Source of the DNA: Candidatus Desulfopertinax cowenii
Lineage (GTDB): Bacteria > Bacillota > Desulfotomaculia > Desulfotomaculales > Desulforudaceae
DNA: 64,000 bases
Direction: 5' to 3'
Assembly: GCA_001899445.1 (NCBI GenBank)
Contig: MPOA01000002.1
Coordinates: forward strand, 62,001 to 126,000
The number at the start of each line of letters is the position of its first letter. The stretch's first letter is position 1. Under the pieces are notes generated by a model, which had not been told where the DNA came from, searched no databases, and worked only from the letters and a program-made list of their open reading frames with translations. The position numbers were made by a program, and so were the translations under genes. Shown piece after piece: positions 40,233 to 48,200 of the stretch.

Positions 40233-41111
40233 ATGGGGTTCAACAAAAAAACGGTTCTGATTGCCCTGGTGATCAGCTTGTTGGTTCTCGGCGCCGGCTG
40301 CTGGGGCGGCGGTGACGGGGAGACACCGCCTGACGATCCGCCCAACGGCTCGGCCGGGACCGCCGAAGTGACGGTCTACTTCTTCAACGGCGAGGGCGAA
40401 CTGGTCCCCGTGGTCCGGGAGGTTGCCCTGGACGAGGACACCCCCGAGAACCGGCTGCGGGCGGCGGTGGATGAGCTGCTCAAAGGGCCCGCGGCGGAGG
40501 AAGCGGACCGGCTTTACAGCCAGATTCCGGAGAATGTGGAGCTCTTGGGCGTCGAAATCAGCCGTCCGTACGCCACCCTGGACTTCAGCGCGGAGCTGGA
40601 GCAAATGGGGGGCACGACCCGGGTGTTCGGCACGCTGGACCAGCTAACCTGGACCGCCACCACCCTAGACGAAGTTAGCGGCTTGATCCTGGAAGTGGAA
40701 GGGGAACGGGTCGGAACCGATGAGCACCTCTTTACGGGTGAAGGTGTACTGTTTGACAGGCTCTACCGTCCGGCCGCCGGCGATTGGGCCCGGGAAGCCT
40801 CCCCGGCCAAGTGCCTGGAGACCTTCCTGGTGACCATCGGCCCCAACGTGGAGGAGATGTGGAGCTGGATGGGGCCCCGGGCCCGGGAGCTGTACGGCAC
40901 GCCGGAGAACATCGATTGGACGGCCTTGGCCGAGGACCTCGGCAGTTGGCGCGACTACGAGGTTGTAGAGGAAATCATCAGGGATGACGTGGCCACGGTG
41001 ACCATCAAGGGAGACCGGGTGGTGGAGGGAACACCGGAACCCGACGCCGCTTACCCGGCGCGCATGGTCCGCGAGGACGGCATCTGGAAGTGGGACCTGC
41101 GGGCGGACTAA
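40233..41111 (+). CDS. GerMN domain lipoprotein
   Basis: A 292-aa lipoprotein. The signal peptide KKTVLIALVISLLVLGAGC ends at the lipobox cysteine (residue 23), followed by a Gly/Pro-rich linker. A GerMN domain (about 45-150) includes TVYFFNGEGELVPVVREV and AVDELLKGP. The second half (about 170-292) is an unassigned alpha/beta region ending in WKWDL, like an NTF2-type fold. GerM-like proteins act in spore or cell-envelope assembly. ATG at 40233 follows AAAGGATGGGA; ATG 40221 is also possible. Confidence 0.85.
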   Translation: MGFNKKTVLIALVISLLVLGAGCWGGGDGETPPDDPPNGSAGTAEVTVYFFNGEGELVPVVREVALDEDTPENRLRAAVDELLKGPAAEEADRLYSQIPENVELLGVEISRPYATLDFSAELEQMGGTTRVFGTLDQLTWTATTLDEVSGLILEVEGERVGTDEHLFTGEGVLFDRLYRPAAGDWAREASPAKCLETFLVTIGPNVEEMWSWMGPRARELYGTPENIDWTALAEDLGSWRDYEVVEEIIRDDVATVTIKGDRVVEGTPEPDAAYPARMVREDGIWKWDLRAD

Positions 41112-41246
41112 AGGCCGGTCAAGTATCCTGTTCTACATTTTGGATTCTTCACCTTTCGGAAACCGTACCGGACTTTGTCCGGCATCCGGTCACCGCTATT
41201 TTCCCCGGTGTTCCGGTGCATACTAGCGGGAATCGGCGGTGAGGGG

Positions 41247-41348
41247 GTGGACCCAGTAGTACTGCGCCTGTGGATGCCGGTAATCATTACGGTCGTGTGT
41301 TTTCTCCTGATGTTCCTGCTGACCGCGGCCGTGAAGTATTGGCTGTAA
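41247..41348 (+). CDS. Small single-pass membrane protein
   Basis: A 33-codon frame from GTG 41247 to TAA 41348: a short N-terminus (VDPVVLRLWMP), one hydrophobic helix (VIITVVCFLLMFLLTAAV) and a KYWL tail. The GGTGAGG in front is very close to the start codon, and ATG 41274 is an alternative, so translation is unproven. Upstream (41112-41246) I see only a short hairpin, CCGGAC/GTCCGG at 41168-41182. Confidence 0.45.
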   Translation: MDPVVLRLWMPVIITVVCFLLMFLLTAAVKYWL

Positions 41349-41354
41349 CGTGAA

Positions 41355-41390
41355 GCGGCGCCGCGCGCCCACAGGACGCGCCAGCGCCGC
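41355..41390. terminator. GC-rich hairpin between convergent genes
   Basis: GCGGCGC (41355-41361) pairs with GCGCCGC (41384-41390), with further partial pairing inside. It lies just past the clpB stop on the minus strand. No T-tract follows on either strand, so intrinsic termination is doubtful. Confidence 0.35.
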
Positions 41391-41419
41391 AGCAGCTTGA
41401 AGCATCAGACACCGCTGCA

Positions 41420-44017
41420 TCAGGCGGCGGTGCCGCCCGGTCTGAAGGACAGCGTGCCGCCCTCGCCGAGTTCCACCCGGACCGTCTGTCCGGGCGCGAT
41501 TTCGCCGGCCAGCAGGGCCTTGGCCATCGCGTTCTCCAGGCGCTTCTGGATCACCCGCTTTAGGGGTCGCGCCCCGTAAACCGGGTCGTAGCCCTCCCGG
41601 GCCAGCAGATCCTTCACTTCCGGCGCGACCTCCAGGCGGATGTGCTGTTTCGCCAGCCTGGCGGCCAGGCGTTCAAGCTGGATGTCCACGATGGCCTCCA
41701 GGTGCTTGTCGGTCAGGGACTCGAACACCAGGATTTCGTCGATCCGGTTAAGAAACTCCGGTCGGAAGTGGTGCCGCAGGGTCTCCAGCACCCGGTCCTC
41801 GATCTCGCTCCAGGGCCGCCCGGCCAGTTCCCGGAAGTATTGACTACCCACGTTGGAGGTCATGATCACCACGGTGTTGGTGAAGTCCACCGTCCGGCCG
41901 TGGCCATCGGTCAGCCGGCCGTCGTCCAGCAGCTGGAGCAGGATGTTGAAGACCTCCGGGTGCGCTTTCTCGATCTCGTCGAAGAGCAGCACCGCGTAGG
42001 GCCGCCGGCGGACGGTCTCGGTCAGCTGTCCGCCCTCCTCGTACCCGACGTAGCCGGGCGGGGCGCCGATCAGGCGCGCCACGGCGTGTTTCTCCATGTA
42101 TTCGCTCATGTCGAACCGCTGCAGGGCGCGCTCGTCGTTGAACAGGAATTCGGCCAGCGCCTTGGCCAGCTCCGTTTTGCCGACCCCGGTCGGCCCCAGG
42201 AACAGGAAGGAGCCCATGGGCCGGTGCGGGTCCCCGATGCCGGCGCGCGCCCGGCGGATGGCGTCCGCCACGGCGGACACGGCGTGGTGCTGCCCCACCA
42301 CCCGGCGGTGCAGGTTCTCCTCGAGCCGGATCAGTTTTTCGGTTTCGCCCTCCAGCATCCGGGACACCGGAATGCCGGTCCACTTGGCCACGATCTCGGC
42401 CACGTCCTGTTCGTCCACTTCCTCCTTTAGGAGCCGGCTGCCCTTGTTTTCCAAGCGGGTTTTCAATTCGGCCAGTTCCTTTTGCAGTCCGGGGATGATC
42501 CCGTAGCGGATTTCAGCCACCCGGGTGAAGTCGGCATTCCGCTCGGCTATTTCCTCCTCGTTGCGGGCCTGCTCGATGCGCTTCTTGATCAGCCGGCTCT
42601 GCTCGATCAGGTTCTTTTCTTCCTCCCACTGGGCCTGGAGCTTGGCCAGCCGTTCCTCCGTCCGGTTTTTTTCCTCATCCAGCCGGGCCAGTCGTTCCCG
42701 GCTCGCCTGGTCGTCTTCTTTTAAGAGTGCCTGCCGCTCCACCTCCAGCTGGCGCAAGCGCCGGTCCACTTCATCGATCTCCGCCGGCCGGGAGTCCAAC
42801 TCGGTTCGGAGCTTGGAGGCGGCCTCGTCGATCAGGTCGATGGCCTTGTCCGGCAGGAACCGTTCGGTGATATACCGGTCGGAGAGGGTGGCGGCCGCCA
42901 CTAGGGCGGTGTCCTTGATCCGCACGCCGTGGTGCACCTCGTACCGCTCCTTCAGGCCGCGCAGGATGGCGATGGTGTCGGTGACGTCCGGCTCGCCGAC
43001 GTACACCGGCTGGAAGCGCCGTTCCAGCGCGGGGTCCTTCTCGATGTACTTACGGTACTCGTCCAGGGTAGTGGCGCCGATGCAGCGCAACTCCCCCCGG
43101 GCCAGCGCCGGTTTCAGCATGTTGGCGGCGTCGATCGCCCCCTCGGCCTTGCCGGCCCCCACCAGGGTATGGAGCTCGTCGATGAACAGGATGACCTCGC
43201 CGTGTCGTTCGCGGATCTCCTTGAGCACGGCCTTCAGCCGGTCTTCGAACTCGCCCCGGTACTTGGCGCCGGCCACCAGGGCGCCGAGGTCGAAGGACAG
43301 CAGGCGCTTGTTTTTCAGAGTCTCCGGCACATCCCCGGCGGCGATCCGGCGCGCCAGCCCCTCGGCGATGGCCGTTTTGCCCACGCCCGGTTCACCAATG
43401 AGCACCGGGTTGTTCTTGGTGCGCCGGGACAGCACCTGCATCACCCGCCGGATTTCTTCGTCCCGGCCGATCACCGGGTCCAGTTTGTTCTGCGCGGCCA
43501 GTTCGGTCAGGTCCTGGGTGAACCGGGCCAGGGCCTGGTACTTGTCCTCGGGGTTCGGGTCGGTAACCCGCTGGGTGCCCCGAATCTCCTTCAGCGTCTG
43601 GTAGATGCGGTCGGGGGTGACGCCGTGTTCCCGGAGCAGCCGGGCGGCGTCCCCGCCCTCCCTGGCGGCCAGGGCGAGCAGCAGGTGTTCGGTGCTCAAA
43701 AACTCATCCTTGAGTTTCTGGGCCTCGTTCCAGGCTCGTTCCACCGCCTGCTGCACGACCGGCGTGACGTACACTTGGCCGGTGGCCGCGCCGGAAACCC
43801 GGGGCTTACGGGCCAATTCCGCCCGCACTTTTTCCAGGAGAGCGGTCGGGTTCACCTCCAGGCGCTGCAGGATCAAGTGGATCGTGCTTTGGTCCGGCTG
43901 CAGCAGCCCGGTAAGCAGGTGTTCCCCGTCGAGCGCTTGGTGGTTGTATTGTTCCGCTGCGGCCCGGGCGGCCTCAAAGGCCTCCTGGGCGCGGATGGTC
44001 AGCTTGTCTAAACGCAT
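41420..44017 (-). CDS. clpB: ATP-dependent disaggregase ClpB
   Basis: An 865-aa Hsp100 protein: N-terminal repeat domain (1-145), first AAA+ domain with Walker A GEPGVGKT (about 208) and [16 protein letters not shown], the coiled-coil M-domain (about 410-525) that distinguishes ClpB from ClpA/C, and a second AAA+ domain with [16 protein letters not shown] and the [17 protein letters not shown] pore loop. It resolubilises aggregates with DnaK/DnaJ. ATG follows AAGGAGGT. It is the last gene of the hspR operon. Confidence 0.96.
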   Translation of the reverse strand: MRLDKLTIRAQEAFEAARAAAEQYNHQALDGEHLLTGLLQPDQSTIHLILQRLEVNPTALLEKVRAELARKPRVSGAATGQVYVTPVVQQAVERAWNEAQKLKDEFLSTEHLLLALAAREGGDAARLLREHGVTPDRIYQTLKEIRGTQRVTDPNPEDKYQALARFTQDLTELAAQNKLDPVIGRDEEIRRVMQVLSRRTKNNPVLIGEPGVGKTAIAEGLARRIAAGDVPETLKNKRLLSFDLGALVAGAKYRGEFEDRLKAVLKEIRERHGEVILFIDELHTLVGAGKAEGAIDAANMLKPALARGELRCIGATTLDEYRKYIEKDPALERRFQPVYVGEPDVTDTIAILRGLKERYEVHHGVRIKDTALVAAATLSDRYITERFLPDKAIDLIDEAASKLRTELDSRPAEIDEVDRRLRQLEVERQALLKEDDQASRERLARLDEEKNRTEERLAKLQAQWEEEKNLIEQSRLIKKRIEQARNEEEIAERNADFTRVAEIRYGIIPGLQKELAELKTRLENKGSRLLKEEVDEQDVAEIVAKWTGIPVSRMLEGETEKLIRLEENLHRRVVGQHHAVSAVADAIRRARAGIGDPHRPMGSFLFLGPTGVGKTELAKALAEFLFNDERALQRFDMSEYMEKHAVARLIGAPPGYVGYEEGGQLTETVRRRPYAVLLFDEIEKAHPEVFNILLQLLDDGRLTDGHGRTVDFTNTVVIMTSNVGSQYFRELAGRPWSEIEDRVLETLRHHFRPEFLNRIDEILVFESLTDKHLEAIVDIQLERLAARLAKQHIRLEVAPEVKDLLAREGYDPVYGARPLKRVIQKRLENAMAKALLAGEIAPGQTVRVELGEGGTLSFRPGGTAA

Positions 44018-44059
44018 GGTGGCACCTCCTTGAAACCAAACTAAGATTTGACATCACCT

Positions 44060-45004
44060 TTAAATCGCCAGATCTGCCCGGGGGTTGAACCCGGAAACTT
44101 TTTGCAGCTGGGCGAGCAGCTCCTTCTCCCGGGCGCTCAGCATTTCCGGGATCCGCAGTTCCAGGCGCACCAGCAGGTTGCCGGCCGGCTCCCCGCCCGC
44201 GGCAGGCAGGCCAAGTCCCTTCAGCCGCAGGGTGGTGCCGTTCTGGCTGCCGGGCGGCACGTTAACGCTTACCGTGCCCTTAAAGAAGGGAAACTCCACG
44301 CGAGCGCCCAGGGTAGCCTCGGTCACCGTTACTGGCAGGGTGCACTCCAGGTCCCGCCCGTTCAAGCGGAAGAAGTGGTGGGGTCGGATCCGGATCTGCA
44401 CGTAGAGGCCGCCGGCCGGATCGCCGCCGATGCCCGGCACCTTGATCCGGGTGCCGTCCCCGGTGCCCGGGGGGATGCGCAGTTGGAAAGTGCGCCCGTT
44501 GAACCGAATGGACTTTTCGGTACCCAGGTACGCCTCCCGCAGGCTGATCTCCAGGGTACCCTCCAGGTCTTGGCTGCGGTACATGGTTTCGCGGGCGCTG
44601 TACGATCCGTAGTCCGCAAAGAAGTCATCCACGGCCCCGGAGAAAAACATTTTGAAGAAATCGCTGAACCCTTCGGCGCCCGGGCTGCCGAAAGTAAACC
44701 GGATTCCCTGGCCGCCGCTCTGACTCCGTCGCCAGGGGCCGGCGTGCCGGTAACTGTCCGTGGCCCAGTCGAACCCGAAAGCCCGGCGCCAATTCCTGGG
44801 GATGGCGTCGTATTTCGCGCGTTTCTCCGGATTGCCCAGCACCTCGTAGGCCTCGCTGATTTCCTTGAACCGGGCGGCCGCGCTGGGTTCCTTGCTCCGG
44901 TCGGGATGGTATTTCCGCGCTAGCTTGCGGTAGGCTTCCTTAATCTGTTTCTGGTCGGCCTTGCGGTCCACGCCCAGGATGGCGTAGTAGTCTTTGTATT
45001 CCAA
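44060..45004 (-). CDS. cbpA: DnaJ-class co-chaperone, CbpA type
   Basis: A 314-aa J-protein. The J-domain (1-70) contains the HPD motif at residues 33-35; a Gly/Phe-containing linker follows, then two C-terminal substrate domains (from about 140, DLEGTLEISLREAYLGTEKS). The CxxCxGxG zinc finger of DnaJ proper is missing, which makes it CbpA-like. ATG at 45004 follows AAAGGAGGT at a wide spacing. It stimulates DnaK, which is not in the window. Confidence 0.92.
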   Translation of the reverse strand: MEYKDYYAILGVDRKADQKQIKEAYRKLARKYHPDRSKEPSAAARFKEISEAYEVLGNPEKRAKYDAIPRNWRRAFGFDWATDSYRHAGPWRRSQSGGQGIRFTFGSPGAEGFSDFFKMFFSGAVDDFFADYGSYSARETMYRSQDLEGTLEISLREAYLGTEKSIRFNGRTFQLRIPPGTGDGTRIKVPGIGGDPAGGLYVQIRIRPHHFFRLNGRDLECTLPVTVTEATLGARVEFPFFKGTVSVNVPPGSQNGTTLRLKGLGLPAAGGEPAGNLLVRLELRIPEMLSAREKELLAQLQKVSGFNPRADLAI

Positions 45005-45034
45005 CCCGGCACACCTCCTTTGCCCTGGGTATTT

Positions 45035-45064
45035 AAGAAAAAGGCGAGGGAGCGTTCCCTCGCC
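45035..45064 (-). terminator. Intrinsic terminator between hsp20 and the dnaJ-type gene
   Basis: GGCGAGGGA (45043-45051) pairs perfectly with TCCCTCGCC (45056-45064) around a 4-nt loop. On the minus strand it is followed by TTTTTCTT. It sits 38 nt upstream of the cbpA start, so it should reduce read-through from hspR-hsp20 into cbpA-clpB. Confidence 0.8.
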
Positions 45065-45131
45065 GTCGGCCTGTTCAAACCGTCAGGTCTGCGCAAGATT
45101 TCAAGCGCCGGGGGCGAAGTACCGGCTTGCT

Positions 45132-45569
45132 CTATTCCTGAATGTTGATCTTGATCTGCTTGGGTTTGGATTCGTCGGATTTAGGGAGGACCACCTCCAG
45201 TACCCCGCTACGCAGGGTGGCCTTGATGGCGTCCTGCTTGACCGGAATGCCCACCGTGAAACTCCTCTGAAACGTGCCGTAAGACCTCTCCGCCCGGAGC
45301 TGCCGGGCGCTCTCGGGCAACGTCTGCTTCCGTTCGCCCTGAATTATGAGCTGGTTTCCAAGCAATTGAACTTTGATGTCTTCCTGGCTGATTCCCGGCA
45401 CGTCGACGTAGACTACGACATTTTCCGCGGTCTCGAAAATGTCCGTGGCGCCGCATCCGTCACCGTAGCTCCGCTCAAAGTGCCGGGTCAGGCTGTCGTC
45501 AAACAGGCGGTTTACCGCGTGCTGCAGATTCTGCAGGTCACGGAATGGATCCCACTTCATGAGGGTCAT
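45132..45569 (-). CDS. Small heat-shock protein, Hsp20 family
   Basis: A 145-aa alpha-crystallin-type chaperone: MTLMKWDPFRDLQNLQHAV at the N-terminus, the alpha-crystallin domain from about 42 to 135 (VVVYVDVPGISQEDIKVQL, SFTVGIPV, GVLEVVLPK) and an IKINIQE tail with the IxI motif for oligomerisation. AGGAGGTGA lies 8 nt upstream. Second gene of the hspR operon. Confidence 0.93.
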   Translation of the reverse strand: MTLMKWDPFRDLQNLQHAVNRLFDDSLTRHFERSYGDGCGATDIFETAENVVVYVDVPGISQEDIKVQLLGNQLIIQGERKQTLPESARQLRAERSYGTFQRSFTVGIPVKQDAIKATLRSGVLEVVLPKSDESKPKQIKINIQE

Positions 45570-45637
45570 AACTGCTCACCTCCTGATTTTTATTTCTTTG
45601 CTTTTTTGCCGCGGTTATCGTTTTCCCCCGGCGCCGG

Positions 45638-45919
45638 TTAACGTTTTCCCGCCCCGGTGATTACCGGACCAATTATTTCCTCCAGTTGCAGGATAATCTT
45701 CACGCCGGCCAGATTCACCCCTTTAACCTGCGTCAGGTAACGCACTCTTTGGATTAGCTCCAGGTCCTTCTTGGAGTATAGCCGGTTGTTTCCCCTGGTC
45801 CGGGCCGGGCAGATCAGGCCGTACTCCTCGTAAATTCTTAGCGTGCGGGGATGAATGTCCAGCATTTCAGCCACGATACCGATGGCGTAAACCGGCGCCT
45901 TATCACCAATCTCGACCAC
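45638..45919 (-). CDS. hspR: HspR-like MerR family heat-shock repressor
   Basis: A 93-aa MerR regulator: YAIGIVAEMLDIHPRTLRIYEEYGLICPARTRGNNRLYS is the winged helix of the HspR group, followed by a short helical tail. GTG at 45919 has GGAGGG 7 nt upstream and is the best start; an ATG at 45949 would lie almost at the transcription start. It heads the operon hspR-hsp20-cbpA-clpB and probably represses it, with DnaK as co-repressor in known systems. Confidence 0.85.
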   Translation of the reverse strand: MVEIGDKAPVYAIGIVAEMLDIHPRTLRIYEEYGLICPARTRGNNRLYSKKDLELIQRVRYLTQVKGVNLAGVKIILQLEEIIGPVITGAGKR

Positions 45920-45960
45920 TGATCTACCCTCCATATTTATACCATACATCTCAACTTAAT

Positions 45961-45990
45961 TATATATAACCTAACAATATTATTGTCAAG
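45961..45990 (-). promoter_or_regulatory. Heat-shock operon promoter with HAIR-like palindrome
   Basis: On the minus strand TTGACA (45989-45984), 17 bp and TATATA (45966-45961). The -35 is embedded in CTTGACA-N7-TGTTAGG, an imperfect inverted repeat (5 of 7 positions) with the same 7-bp spacing as the HAIR operator CTTGAGT-N7-ACTCAAG of HspR. Repressor binding would mask the -35. Confidence 0.6.
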
Positions 45991-46226
45991 TAACCGGCGT
46001 GCTATACGCGGCTGAATGCCGCCGTTTTGACGCTTAAGCGCCGGTTGGCTCGGTGGTGCTGCGCCGGGCTTTCTGTTTTGCCCTGTAACAAGGCCGTGGC
46101 GTTCTGACTTTTCCCCGGTGGAACGAAGGGTTTTGCTGCCCGGCGTAGAAAAATTTTTTGTTTGGGTGCTGGGTACAGTAGAAAGTGTCTCCGGGCACCT
46201 CTGTCCGGTAGCGTATTCAAATAGGG

Positions 46227-46730
46227 GTGTTGGCTATCGTTATCGGGGTCGTTTCTGACACCCACATTCCGTCGCGGGCCTGGGAACTCCCCCAGCTGTT
46301 ACTCAAGACCTTCACGGGGGTGGACCTGATCATTCACGCCGGGGACATCACCATGCTTCGCGTGTTGGATGAGCTGGGCCGCCTCGCCCCGGTGGTAGCG
46401 GTGGCCGGGAACATGGATTCCCGGGAGGTCTGTGAAAAGCTGGGCAAGACCAGGCTTTTGGAACTGGAAGGCTTCCGCATCGGGGTGCTGCACGGACACG
46501 GGGGGTACGGGAATATCCGCAGCCGGGTCCTGGCTGCTTTCCCCGACGTGGACTGCATCGTGTTCGGTCACACCCACGCGCCGTGCTGCGAAAGGCACGA
46601 CGACGTGTTATTGTTTAACCCAGGTTCGCCAACGGACCGCCGGCAGCAGCCCCGGGCCTCTTTCGGCCTGCTGCACCTGGGGCGGGGAGAAATCCGGGGT
46701 GAGATAATCTTTCTGGATGGAGGGAACTGA
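46227..46730 (+). CDS. YfcE/MJ0936-type metallophosphodiesterase
   Basis: A 167-aa calcineurin-like phosphodiesterase with ordered metal motifs VVSDTHIPS, IIHAGDIT, VAGNMDSR, LHGHGG and FGHTHAP. Family members hydrolyse simple phosphodiesters. The start is uncertain: GTG 46227 or TTG 46230, both close to an AGGGG. Upstream, 46000-46226 contains nothing I can assign. Confidence 0.88.
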   Translation: MLAIVIGVVSDTHIPSRAWELPQLLLKTFTGVDLIIHAGDITMLRVLDELGRLAPVVAVAGNMDSREVCEKLGKTRLLELEGFRIGVLHGHGGYGNIRSRVLAAFPDVDCIVFGHTHAPCCERHDDVLLFNPGSPTDRRQQPRASFGLLHLGRGEIRGEIIFLDGGN

Positions 46731-46736
46731 CCCGTT

Positions 46737-47033
46737 ATGGGCGACTTACGATTTATAATGAAGCGAAAAGCCACCTTGAAGGACGCGGTGGATATTTTCC
46801 TGGACAGCCCGGACCTGGTGCCCATTTTCGTCATCGCCGGGAAGGGAGACTATGCGATCCAGGTCCAAGAGGACGAGCAACTGTACCTGGTGGTGGAGAC
46901 GAAGGGGCAGGGGATCGTGCTCGCCAAGCTCCCGCCGGACCTGGTGCGTCTGCTCCCCGTCGTGGACGAAGACGAGCGCTATCGGGCGGAACGTTTCATC
47001 CGGCAGCGGATCCGCGAGGCTGGGTTGGCCTAA
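46737..47033 (+). CDS. Hypothetical protein
   Basis: A 98-aa protein of mixed alpha/beta character (FVIAGKGDYAIQVQEDEQLYLVVE) with a charged C-terminus; no family recognised. It starts 6 nt after the phosphodiesterase gene with GGAGGG at 46719-46724, so the two are probably co-transcribed. An internal ATG at 46758 is an alternative start. The stop codon lies in a three-copy decamer repeat. Confidence 0.65.
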   Translation: MGDLRFIMKRKATLKDAVDIFLDSPDLVPIFVIAGKGDYAIQVQEDEQLYLVVETKGQGIVLAKLPPDLVRLLPVVDEDERYRAERFIRQRIREAGLA

Positions 47034-47053
47034 GTTGGCCTAAGTTGGCCTAA
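47024..47053. repeat. Three tandem copies of a 10-bp unit
   Basis: GTTGGCCTAA is repeated three times without interruption (47024-47033, 47034-47043, 47044-47053). The first copy contains the stop of the upstream gene and the third contains the stop of the opposing epimerase gene, so the array separates two converging genes. Confidence 0.85.
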
Positions 47054-47979
47054 GGTGCAGAATTCCTCCCTAGCACCTCGCTCAGAGCCGCTTCCAGGGT
47101 GGGGAACCGGTGTTTGAAGCCCAGGCCCTCCAACCGGCGCGGCAGTGCCCGCTGGCCGGTGAGCAATAGGTCGGCCATTTCACCGAGTCCCAGGCGCAGG
47201 GCCAGGGACGGTACCGGGATAAAGGCGGGCCGGTTCAGCAGGCGGCCCAGGATCCGGGCGAAGTCGCGGTTGCGGACCGGGTGGGGGCTGGTGATATTCA
47301 GCGGACCGCGGACCGTTTCGTTTTCCAGCGCCAGTACAATCGCCGACACCACGTCGTCCATGTGCACCCAGGACAGCCACTGCCGGCCGTTGCCCAGCGG
47401 GCCGCCGAGACCGAGCCGGAAGACCGGGAGCATCCTCCCCAGGAGACCGCCATCCCGGCCCAGCACCATCCCCAGCCGAGCGAGCGTCACCCGTACGCCC
47501 AGTGGCTCGGCGGCCCAGGCTTCGGTTTCCCACGCCACGCAAACCCGGGCCAGGAAATCGCTCCCCGCCGGAGAATCCTCGTCCAGGTCCTCGTCGCCCC
47601 GGGGCCCGTAATAGCCCACGGCCGAGGCGCTCACCAGCACCCGAGGGCGCTCGCCACCAGCTGCCGCCAGGGCCGATACCAAGCTGCGGGTTGGCACCAC
47701 CCTGCTGTCCAGAATCCGCTGCTTCCGGGCCTCGGTCCAGCGGCCAATGGCGATGGATTCGCCGACCAGGTTTACCACCGCGTCCTTTCCGGCGAACAGC
47801 GCCGGCGACGGCCGGGCCGGGTTCCATTGGGCCACCTCGGCCCCGGCAGGCGCTGGCGCACCGCCGCCCGCCCGTCGGGACAACACGGTCACCCGGTGTC
47901 CGGCTGCGGCTAGTTTTCGGGCCAACGTCCGGCCCACAAAACCGGTGCCGCCGGTGATCACTACGTGCAGGTTGATCAA
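47050..47979 (-). CDS. TIGR01777 family NAD-dependent epimerase/dehydratase
   Basis: A 309-aa extended short-chain dehydrogenase of the YfcH/SulA-like group: N-terminal VVITGGTGFVGRTLAR, then LVGESIAIGRWTEARKQRILDSRV, the active-site region SASAVGYYGPRGDE and the C-terminal DUF1731-type tail ending with RFPTLEAALSEVL. Its role is unknown. TTG at 47979 abuts AAGGGGG, so translation might begin at a codon slightly inside. Confidence 0.85.
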   Translation of the reverse strand: MINLHVVITGGTGFVGRTLARKLAAAGHRVTVLSRRAGGGAPAPAGAEVAQWNPARPSPALFAGKDAVVNLVGESIAIGRWTEARKQRILDSRVVPTRSLVSALAAAGGERPRVLVSASAVGYYGPRGDEDLDEDSPAGSDFLARVCVAWETEAWAAEPLGVRVTLARLGMVLGRDGGLLGRMLPVFRLGLGGPLGNGRQWLSWVHMDDVVSAIVLALENETVRGPLNITSPHPVRNRDFARILGRLLNRPAFIPVPSLALRLGLGEMADLLLTGQRALPRRLEGLGFKHRFPTLEAALSEVLGRNSAP

Positions 47980-48007
47980 CCCCCTTTAAGTGCAAACCAA
48001 TCCGATC

Positions 48008-48100
48008 CTTGGTTCAGCATGTTTAACGTCTTACCTTGCGATCCTTCCCCGGTACAGCTACGCGGTAGCGTTCTTGGTTCAGCAGGCTTAACGCCTTACC
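48008..48100. repeat. 28-bp imperfect direct repeats
   Basis: The 28-bp block starting CTTGGTTCAGCATG at 48008-48035 recurs as CTTGGTTCAGCAGG at 48073-48100, with 25 of 28 positions the same. Between them is a small hairpin GCTAC-GCG-GTAGC. They lie in the leader region upstream of the FtsA-like gene. Confidence 0.7.
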
Positions 48101-48132
48101 AGGCCGACGGAAAACGCTTAATGCTTAATTGA

Positions 48133-48160
48133 TTGAAAGGGTTTGTCGAATTGCTATAGA
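48133..48160 (+). promoter_or_regulatory. Possible promoter of the FtsA-like gene
   Basis: TTGAAA, a spacer of about 16 bp and TATAGA in the stretch ending GCTATAGAATTT. It lies some 45 bp ahead of the start codon. Moderate match only. Confidence 0.4.
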
Positions 48161-48200
48161 ATTTACCAATAATAATAACACAAAAGGCTGGTTTGGTGGC

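Noticed and set aside
46000-46226. Riboswitch ahead of the phosphodiesterase gene
   Set aside because: Several GC-rich words and short stems, but no conserved core of a riboswitch class I know.
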